DNA of 64,000 bases, taken from contig NZ_VWXX01000003.1 in NCBI RefSeq assembly GCF_008632335.1, forward strand, positions 186,001 to 250,000, in the 5' to 3' direction. Below, one piece after another: positions 7,807 to 18,735 of this stretch. Each line of letters starts with the position of its first letter. Position 1 is the first letter of the stretch. The DNA comes from Thiohalocapsa marina (GTDB taxonomy: Bacteria; Pseudomonadota; Gammaproteobacteria; Chromatiales; Chromatiaceae). The position numbers and the translations under genes are program-made. The notes beneath the pieces were generated by a model, which did no database searches, had not been told where the DNA came from, and saw nothing but the letters and a program-made list of their open reading frames with translations.

Positions 7807-9213
7807 ATGACCACGCCCAAGACCATCTACGACAAGATCTGGGATGCGCACGCGGTGCGCACCGACGAGCACGGCACGACGCTGCTCTACATCGACCGGC
7901 AACTGGTGCACGAGGTCACCTCGCCGCAGGCCTTCGAAGGACTGCGGCTGGCGGGCCGCAAGCCGCGCCGGGTCGAGGCCAATCTGGCGGTGCCGGATCA
8001 CAATGTCCCCACCGCCGACCGGCACCTGGGCATTGCCGACCCGGTCTCCCGGCTGCAGGTGGAAACACTGCAGGACAACTGCCGAGAATTCGGCATCACC
8101 CTGTTCGACATGGACGACCGGCGCCAGGGCATCGTGCACGTGGTCGGCCCGGAAGAGGGCTTCACCCAGCCGGGCATGACCATCGTCTGCGGCGACAGCC
8201 ACACCTCCACCCATGGCGCCTTCGGTGCGCTCGCCTTCGGCATCGGCACCTCCGAGGTGGAGCACGTGCTGGCCACGCAGTGCCTGCTGCAGAAGAAGGC
8301 GAAGTCCATGCTGGTCAGCATTGACGGCGAGCTGGGCCGCGGCGTCACCGCCAAGGATATCGTGCTGGCGGTGATCGGCGAGATCGGTACCGCCGGCGGC
8401 ACCGGGCACGTCATCGAGTTCGCCGGCGAGGCCATCCGGGCACTGAGCATGGAAGGGCGCATGACCGTCTGCAACATGACCATCGAGGCCGGCGCCCGCG
8501 CGGGGCTGATCGGCATCGACGACACCACCATCGAGTACGTGCGCGGGCGGCCCTTCGCGCCCAAGGGCGAGCTGTTCGAGCAGGCGGCGGCCTACTGGCG
8601 CGGCCTCAACTCCGACCCCGGCGCCCAGTACGACCGCGTGGTGCGCATCGACGCCGCCAGCATCCGGCCGCAGGTCACCTGGGGCACCTCGCCGGAGATG
8701 GTGCTGCCGGTGGACGGCGTGGTGCCTGACCCGAACGACGCGACCGATCCGGTCAAGGCCGGCGGCATCCGCCAGGCGCTGGCCTACATGGGGCTGACGC
8801 CGGGTACGCCGCTGACCGACATCGCCGTGGACAAGGTCTTCATCGGCTCCTGCACCAACGGCCGCATCGAGGACCTGCGTGCCGCCGCCGAGGTGGCCAG
8901 GGGACGGCGCAAGGCCGATTCGGTTGCGCTGGCGCTGGTGGTGCCCGGGTCCGGGCTGGTCAAGGAACAGGCCGAGGCCGAAGGGCTGGACCGCATCTTC
9001 ACCGAGGCCGGCTTCGAATGGCGCGAGCCGGGCTGCTCCATGTGTCTGGCCATGAACGCCGATCGGCTGGCGCCGGGGGAGCGCTGCGCCTCCACCAGCA
9101 ACCGCAATTTCGAGGGGCGCCAGGGGCAGGGCGGCCGAACCCATCTGGTGAGTCCCGCCATGGCCGCGGCGGCGGCCATCCACGGCCATTTCGTCGACGT
9201 TCGGGAGGTCTGA
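7807..9213 (+). CDS. leuC: 3-isopropylmalate dehydratase large subunit
   Basis: A 468-residue aconitase-family subunit that, with LeuD, isomerises 2-isopropylmalate to 3-isopropylmalate in leucine synthesis. The [4Fe-4S] cluster ligands are visible: Cys349 in GSCTNGR, and Cys410 and Cys413 in GCSMCLAMN. The opening [12 protein letters not shown] and the segment PTADRH are typical. Length matches the family. leuD follows after one base, and leuB and asd continue the unit, so the four genes are probably one operon. Confidence 0.97.
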   Translation: MTTPKTIYDKIWDAHAVRTDEHGTTLLYIDRQLVHEVTSPQAFEGLRLAGRKPRRVEANLAVPDHNVPTADRHLGIADPVSRLQVETLQDNCREFGITLFDMDDRRQGIVHVVGPEEGFTQPGMTIVCGDSHTSTHGAFGALAFGIGTSEVEHVLATQCLLQKKAKSMLVSIDGELGRGVTAKDIVLAVIGEIGTAGGTGHVIEFAGEAIRALSMEGRMTVCNMTIEAGARAGLIGIDDTTIEYVRGRPFAPKGELFEQAAAYWRGLNSDPGAQYDRVVRIDAASIRPQVTWGTSPEMVLPVDGVVPDPNDATDPVKAGGIRQALAYMGLTPGTPLTDIAVDKVFIGSCTNGRIEDLRAAAEVARGRRKADSVALALVVPGSGLVKEQAEAEGLDRIFTEAGFEWREPGCSMCLAMNADRLAPGERCASTSNRNFEGRQGQGGRTHLVSPAMAAAAAIHGHFVDVREV

Positions 9214-9214
9214 C

Positions 9215-9865
9215 ATGCAGCCGTTCGAGAACTTCCGGGGCATCGTCCTGCCGCTGGACCGCGCCAATGTCGATACCGACGCCATCATTCCGAAGCAGTT
9301 CCTCAAGTCCATCAAGCGCACCGGCTTCGGGCCAAACCTGTTCGACGAGTGGCGCTACCTGGACCACGGCGAGCCGGGCCAGGACTGCGCCGGCCGGCCG
9401 CTGAATCCGGACTTCGTCCTGAACGATCCCAGATACAAGGGCGCCACCATCCTGCTGGCGCGCGACAACTTCGGCTGCGGCTCCTCGCGCGAGCATGCCC
9501 CCTGGGCCCTGGCCGACTACGGCTTCCGCGTGCTGATCGCGCCGAGCTTTGCCGACATCTTCCATCAGAATGCGATCAAGAACGGCCTGCTGCCGGTGGT
9601 GCTGGACAAGGCACTGATCGATCGTCTGTTCGAGCTGGCCGGCGGCGACCAGCCGCTGGAGCTCGAGGTGGACCTGCACGGGCTCAAGCTGCACCCGGGC
9701 CATGGGCACGAGCCCCTTGGACCCATCGACATCGACATCGATCCGTTCCACCGCCACTGCCTGATCCACGGGCTGGATGACATCGGGCTGACCCTGCAGC
9801 ACGAGGATGCCATCGCCGCCTACGAGCAGCGGCGACGCGCCGAGGCGCCCTGGCTGTTCTCCTGA
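9215..9865 (+). CDS. leuD: 3-isopropylmalate dehydratase small subunit
   Basis: A 216-residue subunit forming the swivelling substrate-recognition domain of isopropylmalate isomerase with LeuC. The family signature is clear: [14 protein letters not shown] near residues 19-32 and the [12 protein letters not shown] loop near 89-100. It starts one base after the leuC stop and is followed, after 46 bases with a good ribosome-binding site, by leuB. Start ATG 9215 gives the usual MQPF(E)-type N-terminus. Confidence 0.97.
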   Translation: MQPFENFRGIVLPLDRANVDTDAIIPKQFLKSIKRTGFGPNLFDEWRYLDHGEPGQDCAGRPLNPDFVLNDPRYKGATILLARDNFGCGSSREHAPWALADYGFRVLIAPSFADIFHQNAIKNGLLPVVLDKALIDRLFELAGGDQPLELEVDLHGLKLHPGHGHEPLGPIDIDIDPFHRHCLIHGLDDIGLTLQHEDAIAAYEQRRRAEAPWLFS

Positions 9866-9911
9866 CTGGCGCCGGATCGCATCCGCGTCTTCATCGATTG
9901 AGGAATTTCCG

Positions 9912-10997
9912 TTGAGCAAAAAGATCCTGATTCTCCCTGGCGATGGCATCGGCCCGGAGATCGTGAACGAGGCGGTCAAGGTGCTGCACTGCCTGCGCGA
10001 CGACTTCGGGCTCGAGGTCGAGCTGACCGACGGGCTGGTGGGCGGCGCCGCCTATGACGCCCACGGACACCCGCTGCCGGAACAGACCGTCGCACTGGCC
10101 CGCGCCTCGGATGCGGTGCTGCTGGGTGCCGTCGGTGGCGCCAAGTGGGAACCGCTGCCCATCGCCGTGCGGCCGGAAAAGGGCCTGCTCGGCCTGCGCG
10201 CGGAACTGGGGCTGTTCGCCAACCTGCGCCCGGCGATCCTCTACCCGCAACTGGCCAGCGCCTCCACGCTGCGGCCAGAGGTGGTGTCCGGGCTGGACAT
10301 CCTGATCGTGCGTGAACTCACCGGCGGCATCTACTTCGGTCAGCCGCGCGGCGTCGAGACCCTCGACTCGGGCGAGCGCCGGGGCTTCAACACGCTGGTC
10401 TACACCGAGTCGGAGATCGAGCGCATTCTGCGCGTCGCCTTCGACAGCGCCATGCGTCGTGACAAGCGCGTCTGCTCCGTGGACAAGGCCAATGTGCTTG
10501 AGTGCACCGAGCTGTGGCGCGAGGTGGCCATGCGCGTCGGCCAGGACTACCCGGAGGTGGAGCTGAGCCACATGTACGTGGACAATGCCGCCATGCAGCT
10601 GGTGCGGGCGCCCAAGCAGTTCGACGTCATGGTCACCACCAACATGTTCGGCGACATCCTGTCGGACTGCGCCGCCATGCTCACCGGCTCCATCGGCATG
10701 CTGCCGTCGGCGTCGCTGAACGCCAGCGGGCAGGGCATGTACGAGCCGATCCACGGCTCGGCCCCGGACATCGCCGGCAAGGGTGTCGCCAACCCGCTGG
10801 CCACCATCCTGTCCACGTCGATGATGCTGCGCTACTCCCTGAACGCTGCCGAGCAGGCGGAGCGGGTGGACGCGGCGGTGTCGACCGTGCTGGAGCAGGG
10901 GCTGCGCACGGCGGACATCGCCGCCGACGGCGACAGGCGGGTCGGCACGGCCGAGATGGGCGACGCCGTGGTCGCGGCCCTGCGCGCCGGTTTGTGA
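9912..10997 (+). CDS. leuB: 3-isopropylmalate dehydrogenase
   Basis: A 361-residue NAD-dependent oxidative decarboxylase that converts 3-isopropylmalate to 2-oxoisocaproate. The N-terminus [15 protein letters not shown] is diagnostic, as are the [10 protein letters not shown] substrate loop and the NMFGDILSD metal/substrate site. The start is a TTG at 9912, preceded at six bases by AGGAA (9901-9905). Earlier in-frame starts lie inside leuD and would add residues unlike any LeuB. Length agrees with the family (about 360). asd follows 26 bases later. Confidence 0.96.
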   Translation: MSKKILILPGDGIGPEIVNEAVKVLHCLRDDFGLEVELTDGLVGGAAYDAHGHPLPEQTVALARASDAVLLGAVGGAKWEPLPIAVRPEKGLLGLRAELGLFANLRPAILYPQLASASTLRPEVVSGLDILIVRELTGGIYFGQPRGVETLDSGERRGFNTLVYTESEIERILRVAFDSAMRRDKRVCSVDKANVLECTELWREVAMRVGQDYPEVELSHMYVDNAAMQLVRAPKQFDVMVTTNMFGDILSDCAAMLTGSIGMLPSASLNASGQGMYEPIHGSAPDIAGKGVANPLATILSTSMMLRYSLNAAEQAERVDAAVSTVLEQGLRTADIAADGDRRVGTAEMGDAVVAALRAGL

Positions 10998-11023
10998 GCG
11001 GATGCTTGACTGAGGATGACAGC

Positions 11024-12160
11024 ATGAATCGGGTGGGTTTTGTCGGCTGGCGCGGGATGGTCGGCTCGGTGCTGATGGATCGCATGCGCGCGGAGGGCGA
11101 CTTCGATCTGATCGCCGAGCCGGTGTTCTTCACCACCTCGCAGCAGGGCGAACCCGGACCCGATGTCGGCCGGGGGGCGCAGCCGCTGCGCGATGCGCGC
11201 GACCTCGACGCCCTGGCGGCGATGGATGCCATCGTCACCTGCCAGGGCGGCGACTACACCTCGGCGGTGTTCGAGCCGCTGCGCGCGCGGGGCTGGCGGG
11301 GCTACTGGATCGATGCGGCATCCACGCTGCGCATGCATTCGGACAGCACCATCGTGCTCGACCCGGTGAATCTTGACGTCATCGAGCAGGCCCTGGCGGA
11401 CGGCAAGCGCGACTTCATCGGCGGCAACTGCACCGTCAGCCTGATGCTGATGGCCGTGGGCGAACTGCTGCGCCGGGATCTGGTGGAGTGGATCAGCGCC
11501 ATGACCTATCAGGCCGCCTCCGGCGCCGGCGCACGCAACATGCGCGAACTGCTGCTGCAGATGGGGGCGCTGCGCGACGGCGTCGCCGGGCTGCTCGCGG
11601 ACGAGCGCAGCTCGATCCTGGACATCGATCGCCAGGTCACCGCGACCATGCGCGGCGACGACTTCCCGGATCAGCTGTTCACCGCGCCGCTGGCCGGCAG
11701 CCTCATTCCCTGGATCGACAAGCAGCTGGACAACGGCCAGTCGCGCGAGGAATGGAAGGGCCAGTCGGAGACCAACAAGATCCTCGGCCGGCTCGACGTG
11801 CCGGTGCCCATCGACGGCACCTGCGTGCGCATCGGCGCCATGCGCTGCCACAGCCAGGGGCTCACCATCAAGCTGCGTCAGGATGTGCCGCTGGACGAGA
11901 TCGAGGCCATGATCGCCGCCAGCAACGACTGGGTGCGCGTGGTCCCGAACCAGCGCGAACGCACCGTTGCCGAGCTGTCGCCGGCAGCGGTGACCGGGAC
12001 CCTGAGCGTTCCGGTGGGGCGTCTGCGCAAGATGAACATGGGCCCAACCTATCTGTCGGCGTTCACCGTCGGCGACCAGCTCCTGTGGGGCGCCGCGGAG
12101 CCGCTGCGGCGCATGCTCCGGCTGTTGCTCGGGACGCGCCGGTCCATCGACGTGCGCTGA
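11024..12160 (+). CDS. asd: Aspartate-semialdehyde dehydrogenase
   Basis: A 378-residue NADPH-dependent enzyme of the aspartate pathway that makes the precursor of lysine/diaminopimelate, methionine and threonine. The nucleotide-binding start [12 protein letters not shown] and the catalytic Cys136 in [11 protein letters not shown] identify it as the Gram-negative type. GAGG at 11012-11015 lies a suitable distance before the ATG. Its place after leuB and before fimV is the same as in Pseudomonas. fimV begins two bases after its stop. Confidence 0.96.
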   Translation: MNRVGFVGWRGMVGSVLMDRMRAEGDFDLIAEPVFFTTSQQGEPGPDVGRGAQPLRDARDLDALAAMDAIVTCQGGDYTSAVFEPLRARGWRGYWIDAASTLRMHSDSTIVLDPVNLDVIEQALADGKRDFIGGNCTVSLMLMAVGELLRRDLVEWISAMTYQAASGAGARNMRELLLQMGALRDGVAGLLADERSSILDIDRQVTATMRGDDFPDQLFTAPLAGSLIPWIDKQLDNGQSREEWKGQSETNKILGRLDVPVPIDGTCVRIGAMRCHSQGLTIKLRQDVPLDEIEAMIAASNDWVRVVPNQRERTVAELSPAAVTGTLSVPVGRLRKMNMGPTYLSAFTVGDQLLWGAAEPLRRMLRLLLGTRRSIDVR

Positions 12161-12162
12161 GC

Positions 12163-15100
12163 ATGCGCGGCACGCTGACCGGCGCCCTTCTCGGCATCCT
12201 TCTGCTGCAGTGGGGCGGGGCCCATGCCCTCGGTGTCAGCGCGCTGCGCACCCGGTCGGCGCTGAATCAGCCGTTCCAGGCCGAGATCGACCTGCGCGAC
12301 ATCTCCAGTGAGGAACTGGATGCGGTCAAGGTGCGGCTGGCCAGCGCCGAGGCGTTCGACAAGGCCGGCATCGACCGGCCCTACTTCCTGACGCGGCTCG
12401 CATTCACCGCCACCACGTCAGCCGCCGGGCAGCCCATCATCCAGGTCAGCAGCCGCGAGCCCATCCGCGAGCCCTTCCTGGACTTTCTGCTGGAGGTGAT
12501 CTGGCCGGACGGCCGTCTGGTGCGGCAATACACCGTGCTGCTGGACCCGCCGGATGCGAGCCGGCCGGCCGTCCCCCAGATATCTCAGCCCAGATTGGGA
12601 ACGGCGCCGCGACAACAGCCGCCGCTGGCGGTGCCGAACGCTCAGCCACTCTCGGCCCAACCAGCGTCCGATCAGTCATCCTCCGACCGGACCGCGACCG
12701 CCCTGGTGCGCAAGCGGCCGGTGCTGCCCCCGCAGGCTGCGACCATCCCGTTTCCGCTGGAATACGGCCCGGTGCCGCGGGGTGTCGGACTGCTGCGTCT
12801 GGCACAACGGCTGGTGCCGGACGGCGCCACCGTCGAGCAGACCACGCTGGCGCTGTACCGCAACAATCCCCATGCCTTCGCCAACGGCGACATCGATCGG
12901 CTCAAGTCCGGGGCGCGATTGCGGATCCCTTCGGCGGAGGCCCTGTTCGCGGTGGACGCCACGACGGCGGAACGCCAGCTGCAGGACGTGTTTGCCGGTC
13001 GGCCGTTGCCGCCGGTTCCGATCCCGGGCGCCGTCCTGCCACCTGTCACGCCCCCTGTCCCAGCGGTCGCCCCGGATTCGCCGGCCGCGGAGCTTCGCAT
13101 CGCTGCGGCCCCGCCGCCGGAGGTGGCTCCGGAGGCAATGCCGGAAGCCGCGCCGGAAGCCCAGACGACGGCCGCTCCGGAGTCCACGCCTGAAGCCGCG
13201 CTCGAGCTGCCGCCCCGCAGGCCTGCAGGGGATGACGCCCCGGGCGCTGACACCGCTGTGGGCGAACCGATGGCGGATTCTGATCAGGGGCTGCTGGAGG
13301 ATCTGCTGCTGCTGCGCGAGGTCAGCGAGGCCAACCGCCAGGAAGCGGCCGAGTTGCGCGTCCGCGTGCGCGACCTGGAGTCGCAGCTCCAGGACATCCG
13401 CCAACTGGTCGAATTGCGCAATGATCAGCTCGCCCGCCTGGAGGCCCTGGTGGCGGGGGATGTGGCAACGCCCTCTCAGGCAATCACGGAGCCGGATTCC
13501 AGGCCGGCCTCGGACGCAGCTTCGCAACCAGGGTCGACGCTGGCGGCGACATCAGAGCCGGCGTCGGAGCCGGCGTCGGAGCCGGTTGCGGAGCCGGCAC
13601 TCACGCCTCCGCCAGCGGCTCCGCCGGCCCCGCCTGCAGCGCAGGGCGGGCTGCTCGACGCGGTGCTTGACTTCCTGGCCCGGTTGCCGCTCTGGGCGAA
13701 GCTGGCGGCCGTGGCTGCGTTGGCCGGGGGGCTGCTGTTCAACCAGCGGCGTCGGCAGCAGGCCGAGGCGCAGGCGACGGAGAAGGCAGCGAAAGGGGGG
13801 GGTGACAAAAAGGCACCAAAGGCCGGTCGCCAACAGGCGCCGGAACCCGGCGCGAAAGCGCCGGCGGGGGCCGCCTTTGAACGGCTGCTCCAGCGCATGC
13901 GCGGGCGCCTGCAGGCATTCGTGGCCGCGCTGAGGCAGCGCCTGCCCGGTTCGTCCCGTCGTGCTGCGCAAGACCGTGACAGGGAGCCCAGCCTCGCCCC
14001 CGTCGGCGAGGCAGCAGGCACGGTCTCGAGTTTGGAGCCGGAGTTGGGGGCCGCCGATGCAGTAGTCGGCGGTGCGGCGTCCGCAGCGACTGCCGCGATC
14101 GGCGCCCCGATCAGCGGCCCGGCCGAGTCCGACGAGGTGCTGGAGGCGGGCCTTCCGCCGGAGGCGCCGCCGGAGGAGACCTTCGCGGTGCTGTCGGGAC
14201 AGGTGGAGACCGAGGAGACCGACGTACTCGCCGAGGCGGACATCTACATCCTGTACGGGCGGTATCGCGACGCCGTGGAGGTGCTAGAACAGGCGCTGCA
14301 GCTGACACCGGCGCGGGTCGAACTGAAGTACAAGCTGGCCGAGGCCTTGCGAGCCGACGGCGACGACGTGGCGCTGGCCGACCTGATGCAACGGATGCAG
14401 GCGGACGGCGACGATGCCGCCGATCCCGCGGCCTGGGCGCGGCTCGGACGCGCACGCGACGACATGGGCCCGTCTGGCCCGGAGGCGCCGGCCTTCGCGA
14501 CGGAAGAGGAAGATCTGGACCTCGATCTGGAGGCCCTGGACCGCTTGACCCAGCAGGCCGAGTCGGGCGGCAAGCCGCGGCTCCAGCCCGCGTCCCCGCC
14601 GCCGGTCCAGGTCGGCGAAGCGGACCTGGGCCCGGACGATCTGTCCTTGCCCGAACTGTCGCTGCCGGACCTGAATCTGCCGGACTCGAATCCGCCGGAA
14701 TCGAATCCGCCGGAATCGAAGGAGACGGCGCTGAACGAGTTGACGCTGGATGAGCCAGCCTTGAACGCCCCGGACCTGAGCCTTCCGGAACCGGTGTTGC
14801 CGACCCCTGGCGACCCGGGGACGCAGCCGCCGACGGGGCTCCAGGCACCGGCCGTGGAGCCCGCGTCCGAAGCGGATTCGCCGCCCGAAGCGCTCGACCT
14901 GGAGCTGAATCTGCGTCTCGATGTCGAGCCCGGCCTTAGCGATGATTCGGCGCCGTCGACCTCGCAGCCGGCCCGCCCGGAGCCGGCGTCGCCATTCGCC
15001 ACCGACGGCGATGCCCTGGACGCGCCGGCCATGAAGCTGGATCTGGCCCGGGCCTATCTCGAGATGGACGACGCCGACGCGGCGCGTACCTTGCTGGCGG

Positions 15101-15168
15101 AGGTCCGCGCGGACGGCAATGCCGAACAGCAGGCCCAGGCCCAGGCGCTGCTGGAGCAGCTGGGATGA
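12163..15168 (+). CDS. fimV: FimV-family peptidoglycan-binding inner-membrane protein
   Basis: A 1001-residue protein built as in FimV/TspA proteins. It has a signal peptide (residues 1-22), a conserved FimV N-terminal domain with LGVSALRTRSALNQPF just after it, and a LysM-like region around 205-260. A coiled coil lies near 380-425, followed by a proline/alanine/glutamate-rich spacer, one transmembrane segment near 505-525 (LPLWAKLAAVAALAGGLLF), an acidic cytoplasmic part with a TPR unit (near 690-745), and the C-terminal FimV domain ending MKLDLARAYLEMDD...LLEQLG. FimV is linked to type IV pili, twitching and polar signalling in Pseudomonas and relatives. Two short tandem-repeat tracts fall in the disordered parts. 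truA overlaps its stop by four bases. Confidence 0.93.
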   Translation: MRGTLTGALLGILLLQWGGAHALGVSALRTRSALNQPFQAEIDLRDISSEELDAVKVRLASAEAFDKAGIDRPYFLTRLAFTATTSAAGQPIIQVSSREPIREPFLDFLLEVIWPDGRLVRQYTVLLDPPDASRPAVPQISQPRLGTAPRQQPPLAVPNAQPLSAQPASDQSSSDRTATALVRKRPVLPPQAATIPFPLEYGPVPRGVGLLRLAQRLVPDGATVEQTTLALYRNNPHAFANGDIDRLKSGARLRIPSAEALFAVDATTAERQLQDVFAGRPLPPVPIPGAVLPPVTPPVPAVAPDSPAAELRIAAAPPPEVAPEAMPEAAPEAQTTAAPESTPEAALELPPRRPAGDDAPGADTAVGEPMADSDQGLLEDLLLLREVSEANRQEAAELRVRVRDLESQLQDIRQLVELRNDQLARLEALVAGDVATPSQAITEPDSRPASDAASQPGSTLAATSEPASEPASEPVAEPALTPPPAAPPAPPAAQGGLLDAVLDFLARLPLWAKLAAVAALAGGLLFNQRRRQQAEAQATEKAAKGGGDKKAPKAGRQQAPEPGAKAPAGAAFERLLQRMRGRLQAFVAALRQRLPGSSRRAAQDRDREPSLAPVGEAAGTVSSLEPELGAADAVVGGAASAATAAIGAPISGPAESDEVLEAGLPPEAPPEETFAVLSGQVETEETDVLAEADIYILYGRYRDAVEVLEQALQLTPARVELKYKLAEALRADGDDVALADLMQRMQADGDDAADPAAWARLGRARDDMGPSGPEAPAFATEEEDLDLDLEALDRLTQQAESGGKPRLQPASPPPVQVGEADLGPDDLSLPELSLPDLNLPDSNPPESNPPESKETALNELTLDEPALNAPDLSLPEPVLPTPGDPGTQPPTGLQAPAVEPASEADSPPEALDLELNLRLDVEPGLSDDSAPSTSQPARPEPASPFATDGDALDAPAMKLDLARAYLEMDDADAARTLLAEVRADGNAEQQAQAQALLEQLG
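13555..13602 (+). repeat. 12-base tandem repeat in fimV
   Basis: Four consecutive 12-base units, the first two both GAGCCGGCGTCG and the next two diverged, encode the Glu-Pro-Ala-Ser type linker before the FimV membrane segment. The unit length keeps the frame, so copy-number change would only lengthen the linker. Confidence 0.85.
14644..14718 (+). repeat. 15-base tandem repeat in fimV
   Basis: Five 15-base units encode the pentapeptides SLPEL, SLPDL, NLPDS, NPPES and NPPES in the acidic cytoplasmic region. The last two units are identical at the DNA level (AATCCGCCGGAATCG), which points to recent duplication. Confidence 0.85.
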
Positions 15169-15983
15169 TCGACTCAACCCCCAGGGCCCCGGCATTGCAA
15201 CGCATCGCCATGGGCATCGAGTATGATGGCTCGCGCTACAGCGGCTGGCAGACGCAGCATCATGCCCGTTCGGTACAGCAGACCCTGGAACAGGCCATCG
15301 CATCGGTGGCCGATCATGCGCTGCGCGTGCATTGCGCCGGCCGCACCGACAGCGGGGTGCACGGGCTTGGCCAGGTGGTGCATTTCGATTCCGCGGCGTC
15401 CCGTAGCGAGCGCGCCTGGGTCCTGGGCACCAATGCCAACCTGCCGGACGATGTGGCAGTGCGCTGGGCCACGCCCGTCGCACCGGATTTTCACGCCCGC
15501 TTCAGTGCAACGGGCCGGCACTATCGTTACCTGATCCTGTGCCAGCCCACCCGCTCCGCGCTCTGGCGTGACCGCGCGGTCTGGACCCACCGAACGCTGC
15601 AGGCGGCACCCATGCGCCAGGCCGCTGCGGCCCTGGTGGGGCGGCACGATTTCAGCAGCTTTCGCGCGCTCGCCTGCCAGGCCAAGAGTCCGGTGCGTAC
15701 CATTCGCTATCTGCACATCGAGCAGCGCGGTGCATTCTTCGAACTGCGTGTCGGCGCCGACGGCTTCCTGCACCACATGGTGCGCAACCTTGCCGGGGTG
15801 CTGATGGCCATCGGGCGTGGCGATGCCCCGGTGAGCTGGACCAGCGAGCTGCTGGCGCTGCGCGACCGGCGCCGTGGCGGGGTCACGGCGCCGCCCCAGG
15901 GACTGTATCTGGCAGGCGTGGATTACCCGCAGCGGTTCGCCCTGCCGGTGCCCGGCGACGCGGATCCGCTGTCTGTGCTCTAA
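15165..15983 (+). CDS. truA: tRNA pseudouridine(38-40) synthase
   Basis: A 272-residue enzyme that isomerises uridines 38-40 in the anticodon stem-loop of tRNAs. The catalytic aspartate is Asp62 in GRTDSGVHG, and the N-terminal GIEYDGSRYSGWQ strand is characteristic. The ATG overlaps the fimV stop (ATGA), so translation is likely coupled. The start gives about 14 residues before the first conserved strand, slightly longer than usual; Met16 is a possible alternative. trpF follows 24 bases later. Confidence 0.96.
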   Translation: MIDSTPRAPALQRIAMGIEYDGSRYSGWQTQHHARSVQQTLEQAIASVADHALRVHCAGRTDSGVHGLGQVVHFDSAASRSERAWVLGTNANLPDDVAVRWATPVAPDFHARFSATGRHYRYLILCQPTRSALWRDRAVWTHRTLQAAPMRQAAAALVGRHDFSSFRALACQAKSPVRTIRYLHIEQRGAFFELRVGADGFLHHMVRNLAGVLMAIGRGDAPVSWTSELLALRDRRRGGVTAPPQGLYLAGVDYPQRFALPVPGDADPLSVL

Positions 15984-16007
15984 TCTGCCGAAGGCAATGC
16001 GGATGGT

Positions 16008-16658
16008 ATGCTGATGAATCGACGAACCCGCGTTAAGATTTGCGGTCTGACGCGCGAGCAGGATGTGGCGGACGCGGTGGCCCTAGGTGCCGACGCCATC
16101 GGTCTAGTGTTCCACGCGCCAAGCCCGCGGGCGGTGTCGGTGGAACTGGCCGCGGCGCTGACGGCGACGGTGCCGGCCTTCGTCACCGTGGTAGGGCTGT
16201 TCGTCGATGCCGAGGCGGAGCGGGTACGCGAGGTGCTGCGGCGGGTGCCCCTGGGGGCGTTGCAGTTCCACGGCCGCGAAGAACCGACCTATTGCGCGGC
16301 CTTCGGGCATCCCTGGATCAAGGCCCTGGCCATGCGCGACGGCATCGATGCCATGGCCGAGGCGCGGCGCTACGGCGGCGCCGCCTCACTGCTGCTGGAT
16401 ACGTTCGATCCGCGTGTGGCCGGCGGCACCGGACGGCGCTTCGACTGGGACCTGATTCCCGCGGCGCTGGCCGGTCGGATCATCCTCGCCGGCGGCCTCG
16501 ATGCCGGCAATGTCGCCGCCGCCGTCGCCCGCGTGCAGCCGCACGCGGTGGACGTCAGCGGCGGCGTCGAGTCGGCCCGGGGCATCAAGGATCGCCTCAA
16601 GATCGCTGAATTCATGCAAGGGGTACGCAATGGCGACCAGACCCGATCAAACGACTGA
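16008..16658 (+). CDS. trpF: Phosphoribosylanthranilate isomerase
   Basis: A 216-residue (beta/alpha)8-barrel enzyme of tryptophan synthesis. The catalytic cysteine is in VKICGLT at the N-terminus and the catalytic aspartate in [17 protein letters not shown] and VDVSGGVE are the phosphate-binding loops. The second Met, at 16014, is an equally good start. Its final 29 bases overlap trpB, so the trpF-trpB-trpA group is tightly coupled. Confidence 0.96.
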   Translation: MLMNRRTRVKICGLTREQDVADAVALGADAIGLVFHAPSPRAVSVELAAALTATVPAFVTVVGLFVDAEAERVREVLRRVPLGALQFHGREEPTYCAAFGHPWIKALAMRDGIDAMAEARRYGGAASLLLDTFDPRVAGGTGRRFDWDLIPAALAGRIILAGGLDAGNVAAAVARVQPHAVDVSGGVESARGIKDRLKIAEFMQGVRNGDQTRSND

Positions 16659-17880
16659 CCCGCGCTCACCGACGGTGGGCGCCGACGGCTATCACTGGCC
16701 GGATGCGAACGGGCACTTCGGCCCGTACGGCGGCATGTTCGTGCCGGAGACCCTGATGCATCCGCTGATGGAACTGCGCGAGGCCTACGAGCGCTATCTC
16801 GGCGATGCGGACTTCGTGCGCGAGCTCGAGAGCGACCTGCGCGACTACGTGGGGCGTCCGTCGCCGCTCTATCATGCCGAGCGCTGGAGCCGTGAATTGG
16901 GCGGGGCGCAGATCTTCCTCAAGCGCGAGGACCTCAATCACACCGGCGCGCACAAGATAAACAACACCATCGGCCAGGCGCTGCTGGCGCGGCGCATGGG
17001 CAAGACGCGCATCATCGCCGAGACCGGCGCCGGTCAGCACGGCGTGGCCTCCGCCACCGTGGCCGCTCGCATGGGGCTCGAGTGCATCGTCTACATGGGC
17101 GAGGTGGACGTGGCCCGGCAGGAGGCCAATGTCTACCGCATGCGCCTGCTGGGCGCCGAGGTGGTGTCGGTGAAGTCCGGCTCGCGCACACTCAAGGACG
17201 CGCTGAACGAGGCCATGCGCGACTGGGTGACCAACATCGACAACACCTTCTACATCATCGGCACCGTCGCCGGGCCGCACCCCTATCCGGCCATGGTGCG
17301 CGACTTCCAGTCGGTGATCGGCCGCGAGGCCCGGGCACAGATGCTCGAGCGCACCGGGCGCCTGCCGGACGCGCTGGTGGCCTGCGTCGGTGGCGGCTCC
17401 AATGCCATCGGCCTGTTCTATCCCTTCATCGACGATGCCGAGGTGGCCATCCACGGCGTCGAGGCAGCCGGCGACGGCCTGGCCACCGGGCGCCATGCGG
17501 CGCCGCTGTGCGCCGGCTCGCCGGGGGTGCTGCACGGCAACCGCACCTATCTGATGGAGGATGTCGACGGCCAGATCATCGAGACCCACTCCATCTCCGC
17601 CGGGCTGGACTATCCGGGTGTCGGTCCGGAGCACGCCTGGCTCAAGGACTCCGGCCGCGCCAACTATGTGGCCGTGACCGACAGCGAGGCCCTGGCCGCG
17701 TTCCATGCCCTGACGCGCACCGAGGGCATCATTCCGGCCCTGGAGACCAGCCATGCGCTGGCCTATGCGACCAAGCTGGCACCCACCATGCGCAAGGACC
17801 AGACCATCGTCATCAGTCTCTCCGGCCGCGGCGACAAGGACATGCACACCGTGGCCCAACTCGACGGGATCAAGCTATGA
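16630..17880 (+). CDS. trpB: Tryptophan synthase beta subunit
   Basis: A 416-residue pyridoxal-phosphate enzyme that condenses indole with serine. The PLP lysine is Lys109 in HTGAHKINN, and the phosphate-binding loop GGGSNAIG is present. The ATG at 16630 is chosen because AAGGGG lies six bases upstream, inside trpF, and the next residues lead straight into the conserved [14 protein letters not shown]. An 18-residue N-terminal tail precedes it, slightly longer than usual. The stop overlaps the trpA start. Confidence 0.97.
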   Translation: MATRPDQTTDPRSPTVGADGYHWPDANGHFGPYGGMFVPETLMHPLMELREAYERYLGDADFVRELESDLRDYVGRPSPLYHAERWSRELGGAQIFLKREDLNHTGAHKINNTIGQALLARRMGKTRIIAETGAGQHGVASATVAARMGLECIVYMGEVDVARQEANVYRMRLLGAEVVSVKSGSRTLKDALNEAMRDWVTNIDNTFYIIGTVAGPHPYPAMVRDFQSVIGREARAQMLERTGRLPDALVACVGGGSNAIGLFYPFIDDAEVAIHGVEAAGDGLATGRHAAPLCAGSPGVLHGNRTYLMEDVDGQIIETHSISAGLDYPGVGPEHAWLKDSGRANYVAVTDSEALAAFHALTRTEGIIPALETSHALAYATKLAPTMRKDQTIVISLSGRGDKDMHTVAQLDGIKL

Positions 17881-18692
17881 GCCGTATTGCAGGCATGTTC
17901 CAGCGACTGGGTGCCGAGGACCGCACGGCGCTGATCCCGTTCGTCACCGCTGGCGATCCGTCGCCGGAAGTCACAGTGCCGCTGATGCATCGGATGGTGG
18001 CCGCCGGCGCCGACCTGATCGAGCTCGGTGTGCCATTCTCCGACCCCATCGCCGACGGTCCGGTGATCCAGCGGGCCACCGAGCGGGCGCTGGCCCGGGG
18101 TGTGCGCCTGCGCGACGTGCTGGACATGGTGCGGCGCTTTCGCGAGCAGGATAGCGAGACCCCGGTGGTGCTGATGGGTTATCTGAATCCCATCGAGATC
18201 ATGGGCCATGGCGCCTTCGCCGCCGCCGCCCGCGAGGCCGGCGTGGACGGCGCGCTGGTGGTGGACGTGCCGCCGGAGGAGGGGCACGACCTGGTGGAGG
18301 CCCTGCGGGCGGAGAATCTGGACCTGGTCTATCTGCTGGCGCCCACCTCGGACGGCGAGCGCATCCGACGCATCGGGGCGGTGGCCTCCGGCTTTGTCTA
18401 CTATGTGTCCGTCAAGGGCGTGACCGGTGCCGGCAACCTGGACGTGGAGGGCGTCGCCGCCAAGCTGGCGGAGATCCGCGCGCGCATCGACCTGCCGGTG
18501 GGAGTCGGCTTCGGCATCAAGGATGCCGACGACGCCGCACGGGTGTCCGCCGTGGCCGACGCGGTCATCGTGGGCAGCGCCATCGTCGGGCGCATCGAGC
18601 AGTTGGCCGACACCCCGGAGCAGATACCGGAGGTGGTGGCCGGGTTCATTGCCGAGCTGCGCCAGGCCATCGACACGGCGTCCCATGCCTAG
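17877..18692 (+). CDS. trpA: Tryptophan synthase alpha subunit
   Basis: A 271-residue TIM-barrel subunit that cleaves indole-3-glycerol phosphate and channels indole to TrpB. Catalytic Glu is in [11 protein letters not shown] and catalytic Asp in FVTAGDP/VDVPP segments typical of TrpA. The ATG overlaps the trpB stop by four bases. accD follows 43 bases later behind its own AAGGAG, as in other Gammaproteobacteria where trpA precedes accD. Confidence 0.97.
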   Translation: MSRIAGMFQRLGAEDRTALIPFVTAGDPSPEVTVPLMHRMVAAGADLIELGVPFSDPIADGPVIQRATERALARGVRLRDVLDMVRRFREQDSETPVVLMGYLNPIEIMGHGAFAAAAREAGVDGALVVDVPPEEGHDLVEALRAENLDLVYLLAPTSDGERIRRIGAVASGFVYYVSVKGVTGAGNLDVEGVAAKLAEIRARIDLPVGVGFGIKDADDAARVSAVADAVIVGSAIVGRIEQLADTPEQIPEVVAGFIAELRQAIDTASHA

Positions 18693-18735
18693 TCCCGGCC
18701 GCCTGTTCAGCCGGTCAGGGGCCGAAGGAGAGCAT

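Noticed and set aside
7744-9321. 525-codon open frame on the minus strand opposite leuC
   Set aside because: It is antisense to a complete, motif-bearing leuC, and its His/Ala/Gly/Arg-rich product is typical of frames opposite high-GC genes.
13555-13602. Possible CRISPR-like repeats in fimV
   Set aside because: The units are contiguous, 12 bases long, in frame and coding, with no spacers.
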